Source: Sycobia sp. Sy_11 (taxonomy: Eukaryota; Arthropoda; Insecta; Hymenoptera; Epichrysomallidae). From it: a DNA stretch of 64,000 nucleotides. Position numbers and translations under genes: made by a program. This document shows positions 51,740-62,506 of the stretch, piece by piece; position 1 is the first letter of the stretch; each line of letters starts with the position of its first letter. The notes under the pieces are model-generated. The model was given only the letters and a program-made list of their open reading frames with translations, searched no databases and had not been told where the DNA came from. Location of the stretch: the NCBI GenBank assembly GCA_018907035.1, contig JACCIC010000277.1, forward strand, positions 515,001 to 579,000, read 5' to 3'.

Positions 51740-53545
51740 TAAATGAATGATAAAGGAATGGGATTAAATAATAAATGGTGGTTAAGTAAAGATAAATTAA
51801 ATAATAAAGGAAATGAATAGTGGTAATTACGAGTGTTAGTAATAATGGATAGTGGTGAAGTAAAAACAAAGATATAAATTAATAAATAAGAAAGACAAGG
51901 TGGAAAAAAATAAATAAAATGAGATGATAGAGAAAGTGAATCTAAAGACAAACATATGAATAGGAAAGTACAAATTGATGAAGATAGATACATGGATGAA
52001 ATATACGACCAACACAAATGATAAAACAAACGATAAATTGATAAGGTCAAATGGTGATAAATTAATGAAAAAAGAAACAAATTGGATGGATGAAAAAAAA
52101 GGAGAATAATTAGGAATTAAAAAAGGAACAATGACAAATTTAATAGGTTAATGAAATTCCGAGGTAAGTGAAATAATAAAAGACAATAACATAATAAATA
52201 ATAATAGATAACACAGGACAAAGTGGACGTAATGATGATAATGGATGGTTATAAGATAAGGATACAGATAATGGATGAAAAGGACAAAGTGAATGTGAAG
52301 ATGAAATAAATAATAGAGGACAAAAAAAATAAATGAAATGAATAGTGGTAAGATAAAGATGAAATATGAATGATAGATTAATGAAATAAATAAAATAAAT
52401 AAGTCATGGTGATAAAGTTACAAATCGAGATAAGGTAGAGAAAGGGGCATAGAGGGATAACATAAGCAACTACTGTAACAGGCTCAGTCTATGGCAGGTG
52501 AAACATGGTTGAAATAATAGATTTGTTTTTTTATTTCAGTCAAAATTTCCAGAGTGGGATGAAATAAAGAAAGGGAGTTTTAATAGATGCTGGAAATTGG
52601 TATGAAACCCCTAAAGATAGATGTTAGTCAGATGCAAATGAAAGGAAAACTCAAGTTAGAGAATTTAGCACATAACGAATTTATAGAATTAACGATAAAA
52701 AGGAGGAAAGAACAATAGAAGAATAAAGACACATAAAAGAAGCCAAGTTAAACATAGATTATAAATAGAAAAAGTTGGAGTATATAATAAAGAAACAGGA
52801 AAAAAAGGGAAAAAAATGAAAGTTAAACTAATAACGAATGGAGCAAGAAAGTAAGGAGTTTATTTGTTAACATGGAGATGATACTTCTCTAGTTATGCAG
52901 CCTGTCTACCAGGAGTTGTGAAATGTCGTGCATTTTCGCTGAGAAATATTCATTGCGTTACTATGTTACTATTAATACTACGTTTAAGTTTAGATACTGT
53001 CTATAGGTTCCATTTATATTTATATTAGGTATATATCAGAGTTCCGTATAAGTTATATATTGTATACAAGTAGGTATATTAGGGGCTATTGTTTGTATGC
53101 TTATTAATTGCAAGCATTGGTATGCGAGAGATGGATAAGGGGATTGCTGATTGTATCAGTGAATAGATGGAAACAGTAACTTCTGGATTTGTGACAGGAA
53201 CAGAGCAATCAAATCTGGATATCAGAAAAACTAATTATATAAATAGTATATTAATTAGTATATTAATTAGTATTAATTAATATATATAATTAGTATAACT
53301 AATTATGTAATATAAAAACTAATTATATAAAACTAATTATATAAATAGAGACTAGTGTGCGAGATTAGGATCTCTCCAGTATAAAAAAAGAAACTTTATA
53401 ATTTGTGTCATTTCTCAAAGGAGACGTATTTCTTTAAGCTTGTTGGAATTTCATTGTTCATTGTGTATATCTCAATTGGCGAAGTCAATAATGCATAATC
53501 GGAGGTTATGAACCAAATGTAATAAAAAAAATGGAATAATAAGAG
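51740..53545. other. Purine-rich AT DNA, no gene
   Basis: Plus strand dominated by A and G with recurring GATAAAT and AATGAATAGTGG-type words. It ends near a 41-bp minisatellite. No gene found. Confidence 0.5.
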
Positions 53546-53720
53546 GAATAATAGAAAATAATATAAATTAAGATAGATAATAAGTGATATAATAGAAATT
53601 AATATAAATTAAGATAGATAATAAGAGGAATAATAGAAATTAAAATAAAAAAAAGATAGATAATAAGCGATATAATAGAAAATAATACAAAATAAGATAG
53701 ATAATAAGAGGAATAACAAA
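53546..53720. repeat. 41-bp minisatellite (first array)
   Basis: Units of the form AGATAGATAATAAG followed by GGAATAATAGAAATTAA and AATAAATTA, about four to five copies. A longer array lies at 63388-63690. Confidence 0.8.
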
Positions 53721-54146
53721 GAGAACAAAGAAAAAAAGCTTTCCAGATATAAATTATATCTTTCTTTTTACAAACTTGCACATGAACTTAAATTAAAATT
53801 CTTATTGTTTTCTATTTCTGTCATAGTATACGAAACATTGTTATAAAAGAAAAGGAAAGAAATAAGTTAAGTTAATCAAAATTTGTAACGAGATGAATTG
53901 ATGTAGTCATAATTTAAATTTTTTTTCCGGTAAATTAAGTACATTAATACACATAGCTATTTTCTCACATAATTTGAATTATCTTTCCCAATTAAATTTT
54001 TTGTTTTCGTATGATTAATAAATAATAATAAAAAAAAAATTCTTTCCATTTCTTATTGAGTTTGATGCGAATTATTGAATTTGTACCACTACCGAATAAC
54101 TGTATACGATTCTTAATTTATAAGTTAAAATTGAGTTATATATAAT
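53721..54146. repeat. Segment repeated at 63700-64000
   Basis: From the minisatellite to about 54060 the sequence is near-identical to the last 300 bases of the window, with small indels and substitutions. After 54060 the window ends in the other copy. Confidence 0.85.
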
Positions 54147-55281
54147 GTGACATAATTGGTATCATGCCTGTGCTGTGAGGGGGACAAATTAGGGCAATGT
54201 TCAATAGTATTGAGTTTATTAAAGTTGAAAAATTTTTTTTGTATTTAATCGCTATTATCAAGAAAAAAAAGAGAGAGACGCTTTATACTATGACATTAAA
54301 ATTTCGATTATTGTACATGAAATTTGCGTTATCTTACGTATTCACGTAACGTCAGCAAAAATAAAAAAATAATTTATATACATAACGTGATTCATTTTGT
54401 AAGCCGTATTCGGCGCGTCACGATCCCCCCCCCCCCTTATCCCATCCTTCTTCCCTGCGAGCAGCGAGACGCGCAGGACTCCGCGCTCAACCGCCGAGAG
54501 GTGAAGTCGAAGAAAGAGAGAGAGAGGACGGCGGGACTCCGCGCTCAACCAGCGAGTACGCTAGTCGCGACAGAAGGAAAAGGAGGAGAAAGAGAGGCAG
54601 CGGAGGGTATAACGCTGGCCGTGCGAAGAGTTGAGAGATGAAGTCGGAGTATAGGAGTCGAAAAAGGTGCAGAGATAGAGCGGGAAGACAGAAGAAAGAA
54701 AAAGGCAAGGAGACATCGTGAGCTGGACGGGATAGGTGACAGCGGGAAGAGCTACGGGGAGAAAGCCATCGGGTGTCCGCCGTCGCCACCTCCATGCTCG
54801 ACGACGTGTGACGCCGGCACCGACGGCAAGGCGGCACCGATGGAGGACCGCGCGCAACCAGTGAGCGCCATCGTAGTCGGTGGTCCGTTGCTGCTTTTCC
54901 TTCCTTAATAAAAATTTTTTTTCCCTTTTTTTGGTGTTCCTTTTTTCCACCATCCCCTCCCTCGTAGTAGTTAAGTTCGGTCGCCGTGTCGAAGCGCAGA
55001 TCGCGGTCGTGGGGCATCGGAGGACGTGGACCGGGCGTCGAATAATTTGTGAAATCGCGGGGAAACAACTGGAGCAAATAAAACGTGGTGAAGTGAAATT
55101 GATATCGGACGCATTTTCTTCTTTCTATATATATATTTCCCCTCCCTTTTCAGACCGGCGGGACCCCCTCAGAGGAGTAAGATAAGCGTGTGAAGTGATA
55201 AATTTATTTTTTTTGTGTGCGCGAATCACCAGAAATTTTAATTTGAAAAAATTCGGATAGTGGATCGATCGTCGCATCTCA
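54147..55281 (+). promoter_or_regulatory. GC-rich part of the E5 5' LTR
   Basis: GC- and GAGA-rich DNA upstream of the primer site, with AATAAA at about 54905 and 55076. The ORFs here (for example 54487-55077 minus) are not supported because they translate low-complexity purine or pyrimidine tracts. A C-run of 12 lies at 54425-54436. Probably holds promoter and polyadenylation signals. Confidence 0.4.
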
Positions 55282-55285
55282 AAAA

Positions 55286-55303
55286 TGGCGCCCAACGTGG
55301 GGC
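55286..55303 (+). promoter_or_regulatory. E5 primer binding site (tRNA-Lys type, perfect)
   Basis: TGGCGCCCAACGTGGGGC, the known complement of the 3' end of a tRNA-Lys, four bases after the LTR terminus CATCTCA. It fixes the element orientation and the 5' LTR end. Confidence 0.9.
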
Positions 55304-57183
55304 TCAGCCGGGATGGATCGCGAGATTAAATTTTGTCGCCACGTGGCGCAGCCATTTTGGCCACGTGTCGTTATCCGACCGCGTGTGGCAAAAACGACCG
55401 TTGCCGCGAGATTCAGTGCGGGCGGATGTGCGCGACGAGGAACACGATATAGTAATTCGTTTGACTAGTATTATTGTTAACATTACGATCGGATATATTT
55501 ATAAAACAAAATAATAAAAAATTTTCTTTGCAGTACCTAGCAAAATAGGTGAACTTGAGGAATAAGTTCCACCTGAACAATTTAATTAAGAGTTATTATT
55601 TACAGTCATTAAATATTATTGCTAATTGGGAAGACAAAAAAATTATGTCGGCAGTTATGACTATGTACAATTTATTTGGAATTCACAACGAGGCTTCTGT
55701 TCATGCCTAGGAAATCTGTGCTTACGGACTTGAACCTTTTCGCATGAATTTAAACGTTTATAATTATGAAGGGCATCACCTTTGTACTGGAGCGAGAACG
55801 TGAGTGAAAGAAAATTTAAATTTGAATTGTTGGAGGGCTAAAATTGAGGTAATTGGAGCTTTACTTATACTGTGCAGAGGAAAATGACAAGGTAAAATTT
55901 AGTAGCTTTTCTTTGAACTAATGATGGAATTACGAGTTATATACAAATAAATAAAGAAGAAAAAGGATAACTATTATTGCTGATAGACGAAAATAATCTT
56001 AATCTTACTTTGTGGCTAGTGAGTGAAACTGTAGAATCGCGTAGTTCGCTATTTGATAACATTTACGTAGAGCTTAGCATAGTATTGAATGATTAAAAAT
56101 TTTTTTTTGCATTAATACTTTTAAATAAATGCTTAATTTTTAAATCTCTCTTGGAAGATAAGGAATAATGGACGGATTATTTATAATACGAATTAGTCCT
56201 ATTATTAAACAATAGGCGATCGTTAGTATTCACGATATTATTTCGTCATGCACTCGAGCTCTTATATATGATAGATAAATAGTCAACGATTATTAAAATG
56301 GGGTATTTTTCTAATAAAAGACATTATTTGTATCAGTATGATGTTCAAGAATAAAAAAATGACAAGCTTTTCATACTAATTCATTATTTAATAATGTATT
56401 TTACTTTTATTAATACACTAAAAATAACTTGGTGTAAATGATTTGAAATTTAGTGTTAATTATTCTTAATTTAGTAATGTAACGATTTTGTTTAAAGTAA
56501 GATGTAATCAATATCAATTTGATAATTAATATTCATTATTAAGTTTCTCACATTCGGAATGTCCAAGTACACTAAAACATTATAAAAAAATTTAGTAAAG
56601 CAAAGGAATCATGCATAGTTGCACTCGGTATTTAAGCATGCACTATATATATCTCTTAACTTTTATCCTACATTTGTAACAAAAATAAAATAATTTCTTT
56701 GAAATTAGTTATCTTTTTGTTTGAATTAAATTTGCGCAAAATCAAAAAAAAAAAAAAAAAAAAAATACCGAAGAAGATATAAAATATAAAATGATCATGA
56801 ATGATTAGAACGAATTAAAATAGGTGTTTAAGCCAGGACGAATTTCATTGCGCATTAAATTATTTTTTAAGCACTCCCAAAAGTTGCTTAGTTTAATTTT
56901 TACTATTTAATTTTTTTTTATCTTATTAGGAAGTCCACTTACAGTAATGTAAGTGACTGACGCAGAGTGACCGGCGATGGCAGGAGCATCGCCCGCAACG
57001 TTTCCGACCCTCGCATCAGGGAAGAGGTCGACGACGACGCAAACGTGGCGTCTGACGAGGACAGTCAGCACGGAGGAGGCGATCGGCCCGAAGCCACGCG
57101 TGCACCGACTCCCAGACCTGGACCAGTAAAGTAGGCCGGACCGAAAGCGGAGCCGCTGAATACGGACCGACCGTGACGCGAGA
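55304..57183 (+). other. E5 untranslated leader
   Basis: About 1.9 kb of mainly AT-rich DNA with an A-run at 56745-56765. A splice-acceptor-like TTTTTTATCTTATTAG lies at about 56930, followed by GC-rich coding-like sequence up to the gag ATG. No gene is recognised, though an upstream part of gag in another frame (about 56975-57130) is possible. Confidence 0.5.
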
Positions 57184-58614
57184 ATGCCCGCCGACCAAAC
57201 GGATCGGAAGTCCGCCGCCACCTCCTGTCACACTAGCCTGGAACGGGACACAGTGAGGCCAACCTCGCCCTCGTGTGCGTGTCCACACGGGAGTAGCCGT
57301 GGTGACGGACAGTACTCGCCAACCAGAATCTTAAAGGACTGGGGTATCAAGTTCTCGCGGACCGACCAGGAGTATTCGGAAGAATACCTAGCGGACCTCG
57401 AAGAGTGTAGATATTCAGCCCGCCTGACGGAGAGCGAATTAATCAGGGCGATCCCCAGTACCCTGAAGGGAGATGCTAAACAATGGTATCGACCCATACG
57501 GGCAGAGACCATTAGCTGGGCGGCCTTTGAAGAGGCGTTCAGGCTTAGGTTCATCAACCAGCTGGGCGAGGATGACCTTCGAAGGAAACTTTATTCCAGG
57601 ACCCAGAACCGCAGCGAGAACGTCGCGACTTTCGTCGCCAAGTTCAGACACATTGTCTCGTACTTCCGGAGACCGCCGCCGTTGAGCGAGCAGGTGGTGG
57701 TCGCTGCTAACAACCTACGACCAGAGTATCAGGTGGGCAAGACGTTCACCAACTTTACGGAACTAACACGCTATGGTCTCGAGATGGAGCGAACCATGGA
57801 GCTCCAAAACCGGTGTAGCGCACCACCCGCGAAGGAAAAGATGAGACTTCGCAGTGCTGCTCCGGCCGTAGCTAAGGCCAAGGCGACGAAGGTTGCGACC
57901 ATCACACAGAGTGATAGAGGCCGAAGGACTGAGTCGACCGATAGCGAGGGATATATTAAGGAGACTCGAAGGAGGACCAAAGGAGCGAAAGCCAAGGTCA
58001 GAGAAGTAGCGGCCGTGCAGGGACCTGTAGAGACCCAGACGCCGAGACCGATGACAACGACCAAACCGGAGAGACCACAAAGCTGTGCTGCAGCTATGAG
58101 GCGGCCACCTCCCAACGTACCGCGACAGCGGCTGAGAAGTTGGGAAGCACGGCAGCCAAGGATCCGATTACCACAACGTTCGAGTCGCCGTTTCGAAGAC
58201 AATGGTCGGTGGCAGAATCGAAGCCGCGAGCAGACTCGGAGAAGCTCACCGCCAGTGCGTGACAGGGAAGACGGACGGTTCTACGGTTCGTGCTTCCACT
58301 GTAGAGCAGTAGGACACCGGGCGGCGAACTGCCCGAGCATCTCATACTACCGGTGCCATCAACGCGGCCATTATGCCACCGACTGCCCGAGCAGTCGGAG
58401 AAGCACGTTGTCGTGCCAATGGTGCGGCCGAGAGGGAGTTGCAATTCGTGACTGCCCTGATTGCGCCCCCATCTGTAGGAAGTTGGGAAACGAGAGAACG
58501 GGGGACGCAACAGTCCCGCAACCCTCCGTTCACCCACGGGACGCCGTTAGGATCGAACCCCATGCCGGAGTCCAAGGGAGCCATCCGGAAGAAAAAGGAG
58601 CCACTAAGCGGTGA
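57184..58614 (+). CDS. gag: E5 gag
   Basis: Gag polyprotein, 476 residues from the ATG at 57184. A retrotransposon capsid region lies at about residues 45-210 (IPSTLKGDAKQWYRPIR, ISWAAFEEAFRLRFI and ENVATFVAKFRHIV). A basic, Arg-rich region follows, then nucleic-acid-binding knuckles: CFHCRAVGHRAANC (intact CCHC), YRCHQRGHYATDC (first Cys changed to Tyr) and a Cys-rich CQWCGREGVAIRDCPDC. The frame is open. The reading frame of the following linker (58373-59056) is +1 relative to gag, so pol expression would need a frameshift or the copy carries a lesion. The N-terminal part may extend upstream in another frame. Confidence 0.85.
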   Translation: MPADQTDRKSAATSCHTSLERDTVRPTSPSCACPHGSSRGDGQYSPTRILKDWGIKFSRTDQEYSEEYLADLEECRYSARLTESELIRAIPSTLKGDAKQWYRPIRAETISWAAFEEAFRLRFINQLGEDDLRRKLYSRTQNRSENVATFVAKFRHIVSYFRRPPPLSEQVVVAANNLRPEYQVGKTFTNFTELTRYGLEMERTMELQNRCSAPPAKEKMRLRSAAPAVAKAKATKVATITQSDRGRRTESTDSEGYIKETRRRTKGAKAKVREVAAVQGPVETQTPRPMTTTKPERPQSCAAAMRRPPPNVPRQRLRSWEARQPRIRLPQRSSRRFEDNGRWQNRSREQTRRSSPPVRDREDGRFYGSCFHCRAVGHRAANCPSISYYRCHQRGHYATDCPSSRRSTLSCQWCGREGVAIRDCPDCAPICRKLGNERTGDATVPQPSVHPRDAVRIEPHAGVQGSHPEEKGATKR

Positions 58615-59073
58615 CGCCCAGCCGCAAGTCAAGCGTGAACCGAAGAAGCCTGCGTGTAAGGCATACGATCAGGTGGAGCATACGATGTTGGAGCGAAATG
58701 TACCGAAGGAGAAAACCGGAGTCCGGTGTGAGGGGCGAGAAAGTAGTGAGACCGAGGACTGTTGGATAGGTCAAGTACAGATCGGGGAGTCCCCGAGGGA
58801 GCGTCAGACCGAGGGAGCGAAGTGGTATGCGGAGGAGAGACCGTGTGTCGTAAGACCGCCCCGACCAACGATAGATGCGAGAGAAGCGTCCGAAGCCAAG
58901 AGTGCCCTGCAGAATGCTAACTCCGGATTAAACCAAGTATTGAAGAAATTAGAGTTCCCGCCACCGAGATGGCCGGGAGGTATGCCTCCAGCCTGGCTAA
59001 CGCCGGGACCTCCCCACAGTAAAGTTCAGGGGGGAGTAGAGTTGGAGCGGAGTTAGATCGAAGATCAGGACCT
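58615..59073 (+). pseudogene. pol: E5 gag-protease linker, frame-shifted
   Basis: An open frame (58373-59056) continues past the gag stop in frame 2 and ends PHSKVQGGVELERS just before the protease, which is back in the gag frame. It is polar and Pro-rich near its end (FPPPRWPGGMPPAW). Two frame changes, or two programmed shifts, would be needed to join gag to protease. Confidence 0.5.
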
Positions 59074-59649
59074 GTGGAGTGCCAGGACCTGGAGAAAACG
59101 GTACAGACGGAAGAAACCGGCTCGGACCAAGATGGACCCGAGGTAGCCGGAGCGACGCTAGAGAATCGATTGTTTCTTCCCGTGGGTATGAACGGGAGAA
59201 ATTATCGCGCATTGTTTGATCCTGGAGCTGTAGTTTCGGTCGTCGGACCTCGAGTGGCCGAGCGATTCAAAGATCGACTACGGCCGACTTCGACGAGGCT
59301 GAAGAGTGGCCTCGGTGGAGGGACGACCATGCTAGGCGAGCTTCCGCTAATACTAGAAGTGGATGTAGTTGTCGGAGAGTTGTCAGTCAAAGCCGCGAGT
59401 TTCCTGGACCATGACATTATTTTGGGTATGGACTTTTGCCAGATTTGGGAGGTTGAAGCCCGTCTTGGAGCTGGACAGTGGCGTATACGAGGCGGTAGGT
59501 GGAGAAAGTTTAGCCGCACGGGACAAGAGGCGGATGAGGAAGAGTTAGCTATATCAGCCGAATGCGCGGGTATCGTCGAAGCCAGCGAGGACCAAAGGAC
59601 CTTAGTCGAGGACCTCGTGAGTAAGTTGTTGCCCGAGGCCGCTGGATGA
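59074..59649 (+). CDS. pol: E5 retropepsin-like protease
   Basis: Aspartic protease for polyprotein processing. The frame opens at a GTG, so it is part of a longer pol. The active-site block is YRALFDPGAVVSVVGP (about 59206-59250) with D-P-G instead of D-[ST]-G. The second conserved region HDIILGMDF (about 59410-59435) fits the retropepsin ILG.D.L block. It ends with a TGA at 59647-59649 in the same frame as RT. The stop could be a readthrough signal or a mutation; the context GGATGATTG gives no decisive answer. Confidence 0.75.
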   Translation: MECQDLEKTVQTEETGSDQDGPEVAGATLENRLFLPVGMNGRNYRALFDPGAVVSVVGPRVAERFKDRLRPTSTRLKSGLGGGTTMLGELPLILEVDVVVGELSVKAASFLDHDIILGMDFCQIWEVEARLGAGQWRIRGGRWRKFSRTGQEADEEELAISAECAGIVEASEDQRTLVEDLVSKLLPEAAG

Positions 59650-60315
59650 TTGGGAGCGACTACCCTGACAGAACATAGAATAGAGGTACAGGACGCGGCT
59701 CCAGTCAAACACCGGCTGAGATGCATGTCGCCGATGATGATGCAAGTAGCACAGGATGAAGTGAAGAAGTTGTTCGAGAAAGGAGTGATCGAGCGCTCGG
59801 CCAGTGAGTGGAGCAGCGCGCCTGTTATCCTGAAAAAGTCCGACGGTTCGTTCCGTTTCTGTGTGGACTACAGAGACCTGAATGCTGTCACCGTCAAGGA
59901 CGCCTATCCGTTACCTAGTATGAATTCTATATTGGATAAGCTGCGTAAGGCCAAATATTTATCGAAGGTAGATCTAAAGGAAGCGTACTTCCAGATACCA
60001 ATGGACGTAAAGAGCAGGAAGTTCATGGCCTTCGCAGTCCCCGGATCAGGTATCTGGCAGTTCATCAGAATGCCGTTCGGCCTGACGAACGCCCCCATGA
60101 CCTTCCAGCGGCTCATCGACGCACTGTTCGGACCAGAGTATGAGCCCAATGTATTTGGATACCTGGACGACATTATCGTAGCGACAGAATCATTTGAGGA
60201 CCACATGGCCTGGCTAAAGCGCGTGTTGGAACGACTGAGAGGTGCAGGACTATCCGTAAATACGAAGAACTGTGAGTTTTGCTGTTCTCAAGTGGCGTAC
60301 CTCGGTTCCCGTTAG
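59650..60315 (+). CDS. pol: E5 reverse transcriptase
   Basis: Ty3/Gypsy RT with blocks in order: EHRIEVQDAAPVKHRLR, SEWSSAPVILKKSDGSFRFC, VDYRDLNAVTVKDAYPLPS, LSKVDLKEAYFQIPMD, RMPFGLTNAPMTFQRLIDA and the catalytic FGYLDDIIVAT (about 60153-60185). No ATG start; it reads from the protease frame past the TGA. A one-base frame change at about 60300 moves the rest of RT and RNase H to the next frame. Confidence 0.9.
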   Translation: MGATTLTEHRIEVQDAAPVKHRLRCMSPMMMQVAQDEVKKLFEKGVIERSASEWSSAPVILKKSDGSFRFCVDYRDLNAVTVKDAYPLPSMNSILDKLRKAKYLSKVDLKEAYFQIPMDVKSRKFMAFAVPGSGIWQFIRMPFGLTNAPMTFQRLIDALFGPEYEPNVFGYLDDIIVATESFEDHMAWLKRVLERLRGAGLSVNTKNCEFCCSQVAYLGSR

Positions 60316-61907
60316 ACCGTGAAGATCTCAGACCGGACCCAGAGAAAGTACGAACATTGTTAGAGTACCCAGCCCCGAGGACCGTGAAGCAACTGCGTCG
60401 GTTCCTAGGCATGGTTGGCTGGTATTCGAGGTTCATTGATAAATATTCGAAATTGAAAATCCCGTTAGTTAAGTTATTACGGAAGGGCCAACCATGGACC
60501 TGGGACACAGATCAAGAAGAGGCGTTCAACAAACTAAAGGAAACATTAACGACCGCGCCAGTGCTCATACGGCCGGATTTTTCGAAGCCATTCTCGGTAC
60601 AGTGCGACGCGAGTCACTACGCGATCGGGGCAGTACTGACGCAAGAGGGAGAGGATGGCAAGCATCCGATAGTATACGTGAATCTTGTATTGACCGTGGC
60701 GGAGCGCAATTACATGACCTCAGAGAAAGAGTGCTTGCCGTTGCTGTGGTCGATCAAGAAATTGAGACCATACCTGGAAGGCTATAAGTTCACAGCAAGT
60801 ACGGACCACATCGCACTTCGCTGGCTCTGGAATCTGAAAGAACCTACTGGCCGCCTGTCCCGCTGGGCCTTAGAGATGCAGCAATGGGATTTTGAGATAA
60901 TACATAGGCGCGGAGCCATTTACCACGTCCCGGACGCGCTGTCCCGGATGTTCGAGAACGAGTTCGAAGAAATTGCTGCATTCGAACCGTGTGAGGATAA
61001 CTGGTACACCCAGAGGGTTCAGGAAGTCATAGAATTCCCATACAAGTTCTCGGGGTGGAGCGTATACGATGGTATGTTATACAGACGAAGGGTGGACCCT
61101 ATTTTTGAGAACGTGACAGAGGACCAAGAGAATTGGAAACTTGTCGTACCAACGGACCACCGAGAGAGGGTGTTACGTGAGGCACATGAAGAGCTCTCAG
61201 CTGGCCATCTGGGCGTCAAAAAGACGTACGAGAGAATCACGAGAGACTACGACTGGCCGGGGATCAACCACGATACGAACACCTACGTTCGCCAGTGCCC
61301 CGAGTGCCAACGGCATAAGCCCACGCAAACAGGACCACAAGGACTAATGGGTCATCGCATCGTGGAGAAACCTTGGGTCGTTGTGGCTGCCGATGTCGTC
61401 GAGCTTCCCCCGAGCAAGGGGCAATACAAGTATATACTGGTACTCCAGGACCTCTTCACCCGATGGGTCGAATTAAAGGCGTTGAAGAAAGCCGACGGCA
61501 AGGCAGTCGCCAAGGCTTTCGAGGATTTAGTCCTATTCAGATGGAACACGCCGAATTATTTCTTGAGCGACAATGGGACCGAGATTGATAATCATGTGCT
61601 TAAGAAGATGTTAGAAGGCTATGGTGTGAAACACGTCACCACGCCAACATACCACCCGCAAGCCAATCCGGTGGAGCGTAGCAACCGGGCCTTAAAAACC
61701 ATGATCTCCATATTCGTGGGACCGGACCATCGCGATTGGGACCTGCATCTGTGCGAACTACGTCACGCCATGAACACAGCGACGCAAACATCAACTAGAG
61801 TGTCACCAGCGTTTTTAAATTTCGGCCGGCATCCGCAACCGGTCAAAGGTTTGAGAAGAGAGGTTGAGGGACGCGAGTTGGTTTCGAGGATCGACCCCGA
61901 CGTATAG
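60300..61907 (+). CDS. pol: E5 RT end, RNase H and integrase
   Basis: The frame (542 codons counted from 60279) is open across the RT thumb (LRRFLGMVGWYSRFI), RNase H with DASHYAIGAVLTQ, TSEKECLPLLWSIKKL and STDHIALRWL, and DALSRM at its end. Integrase follows: zinc-binding HEELSAGHLGVKKTY with CPECQ (about 61190-61310), and core VVAADVVELPP (Asp, about 61385), FLSDNGTEID (Asp, about 61563) and ANPVERSNRALK (Glu, about 61660). All catalytic acids are kept. It ends at a TAG at 61905, where the C-terminal domain continues in another frame. Confidence 0.9.
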   Translation, partial: PRFPLDREDLRPDPEKVRTLLEYPAPRTVKQLRRFLGMVGWYSRFIDKYSKLKIPLVKLLRKGQPWTWDTDQEEAFNKLKETLTTAPVLIRPDFSKPFSVQCDASHYAIGAVLTQEGEDGKHPIVYVNLVLTVAERNYMTSEKECLPLLWSIKKLRPYLEGYKFTASTDHIALRWLWNLKEPTGRLSRWALEMQQWDFEIIHRRGAIYHVPDALSRMFENEFEEIAAFEPCEDNWYTQRVQEVIEFPYKFSGWSVYDGMLYRRRVDPIFENVTEDQENWKLVVPTDHRERVLREAHEELSAGHLGVKKTYERITRDYDWPGINHDTNTYVRQCPECQRHKPTQTGPQGLMGHRIVEKPWVVVAADVVELPPSKGQYKYILVLQDLFTRWVELKALKKADGKAVAKAFEDLVLFRWNTPNYFLSDNGTEIDNHVLKKMLEGYGVKHVTTPTYHPQANPVERSNRALKTMISIFVGPDHRDWDLHLCELRHAMNTATQTSTRVSPAFLNFGRHPQPVKGLRREVEGRELVSRIDPDV

Positions 61908-62242
61908 AAGGACCGCATGCGGCGATTAGACGCGTCGTTCGTCACATTGACGCAGCACGGGCCACTCAACAGAGGTACTATAATCGGGGTAGACGAGATG
62001 TGAGTTTCAGTGTGGGAGACCAAGTGTTGCACAGGGTACGCGTGTTATCAAGTGGGACCCAGAGGTTCTCCTCCAAATTGGCTCCTAGGTACGAGGGCCC
62101 CTTTCGGATTTCTGTTCAGCTTTCCCCGACGGTTTACGTGCTCGAGACGGGCTCGAATCGACCAAACGCGAAGGTGCACTTGTCGGAACTAAAGGGATAC
62201 GTCCCCTCTCGCGATGTTCTCAGACCCAGGTTCGGCTCTTAG
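61908..62242 (+). pseudogene. pol: E5 integrase C-terminal domain, frame-shifted
   Basis: The frame resumes at about 61932 (HIDAARATQQRYYNRGRRDV), then FSVGDQVLHRVRVLS, SSKLAPRYEGPFRI, and a C-terminal strand ending at the stop in 62242. The sequence is typical of the integrase C-terminal SH3-like region without a chromodomain. The join to the core needs a frame change after the TAG at 61905. Confidence 0.75.
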
Positions 62243-62506
62243 ATTCGTGACGAAACGTTCGTTTTCCTTGGCCCTTCCCCTCCCTGTTCCCTGGTAGTCA
62301 GACCGGACCAGTGGTGGAGCTATCCTTAAACCCTGCACTTATTCTTTTAGCAATGAGTCAGAGGCGGGGACATCGCCGCTCAGAGCTCGGAAGAGAGGTG
62401 GCAAGACCACTGATCTCCCAGCCTCGCGCAGGTCATTGACCGTTTCCGGAGTTTCAGCCCATCCCGGGGGCGTCCTAGACGGTGGGAGAGTCACTACCTC
62501 CGATCC
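62243..62506 (+). other. Region between pol and post-pol ORF
   Basis: A splice-acceptor-like TTATTCTTTTAG precedes an ATG at 62352 that opens a short frame (MSQRRGHRRSELGRE). It ends at a TGA near 62436. The following ORF is in another frame, so the segment could be a spliced 5' exon or a degraded start. Confidence 0.4.

Larger units (their letters stand above)
51138..55281 (+). mobile_element. E5 5' LTR region, unusually long
   Basis: It starts TGTGACGAGCGTCACA, a palindrome, at 51138; the same 55 bp open the 3' LTR at 63331-63385 after a polypurine tract. It ends CATCTCA at 55281, four bases before a perfect primer site. About 53546-54060 matches 63388-64000. The stretch 51193-53545 has no counterpart in the 3' LTR. 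It contains a zinc-knuckle fragment and purine-rich DNA, so the 5' LTR either gained an insertion or the 3' LTR lost one. The alternative is a tandem duplication. The LTR length is therefore uncertain (about 1.8 kb without the extra part, 4.1 kb with it). Confidence 0.55.

Noticed and set aside
54487..55077. 196-codon minus-strand ORF in the E5 LTR
   Set aside because: Antisense of a GAGA-rich LTR; low complexity and no family.
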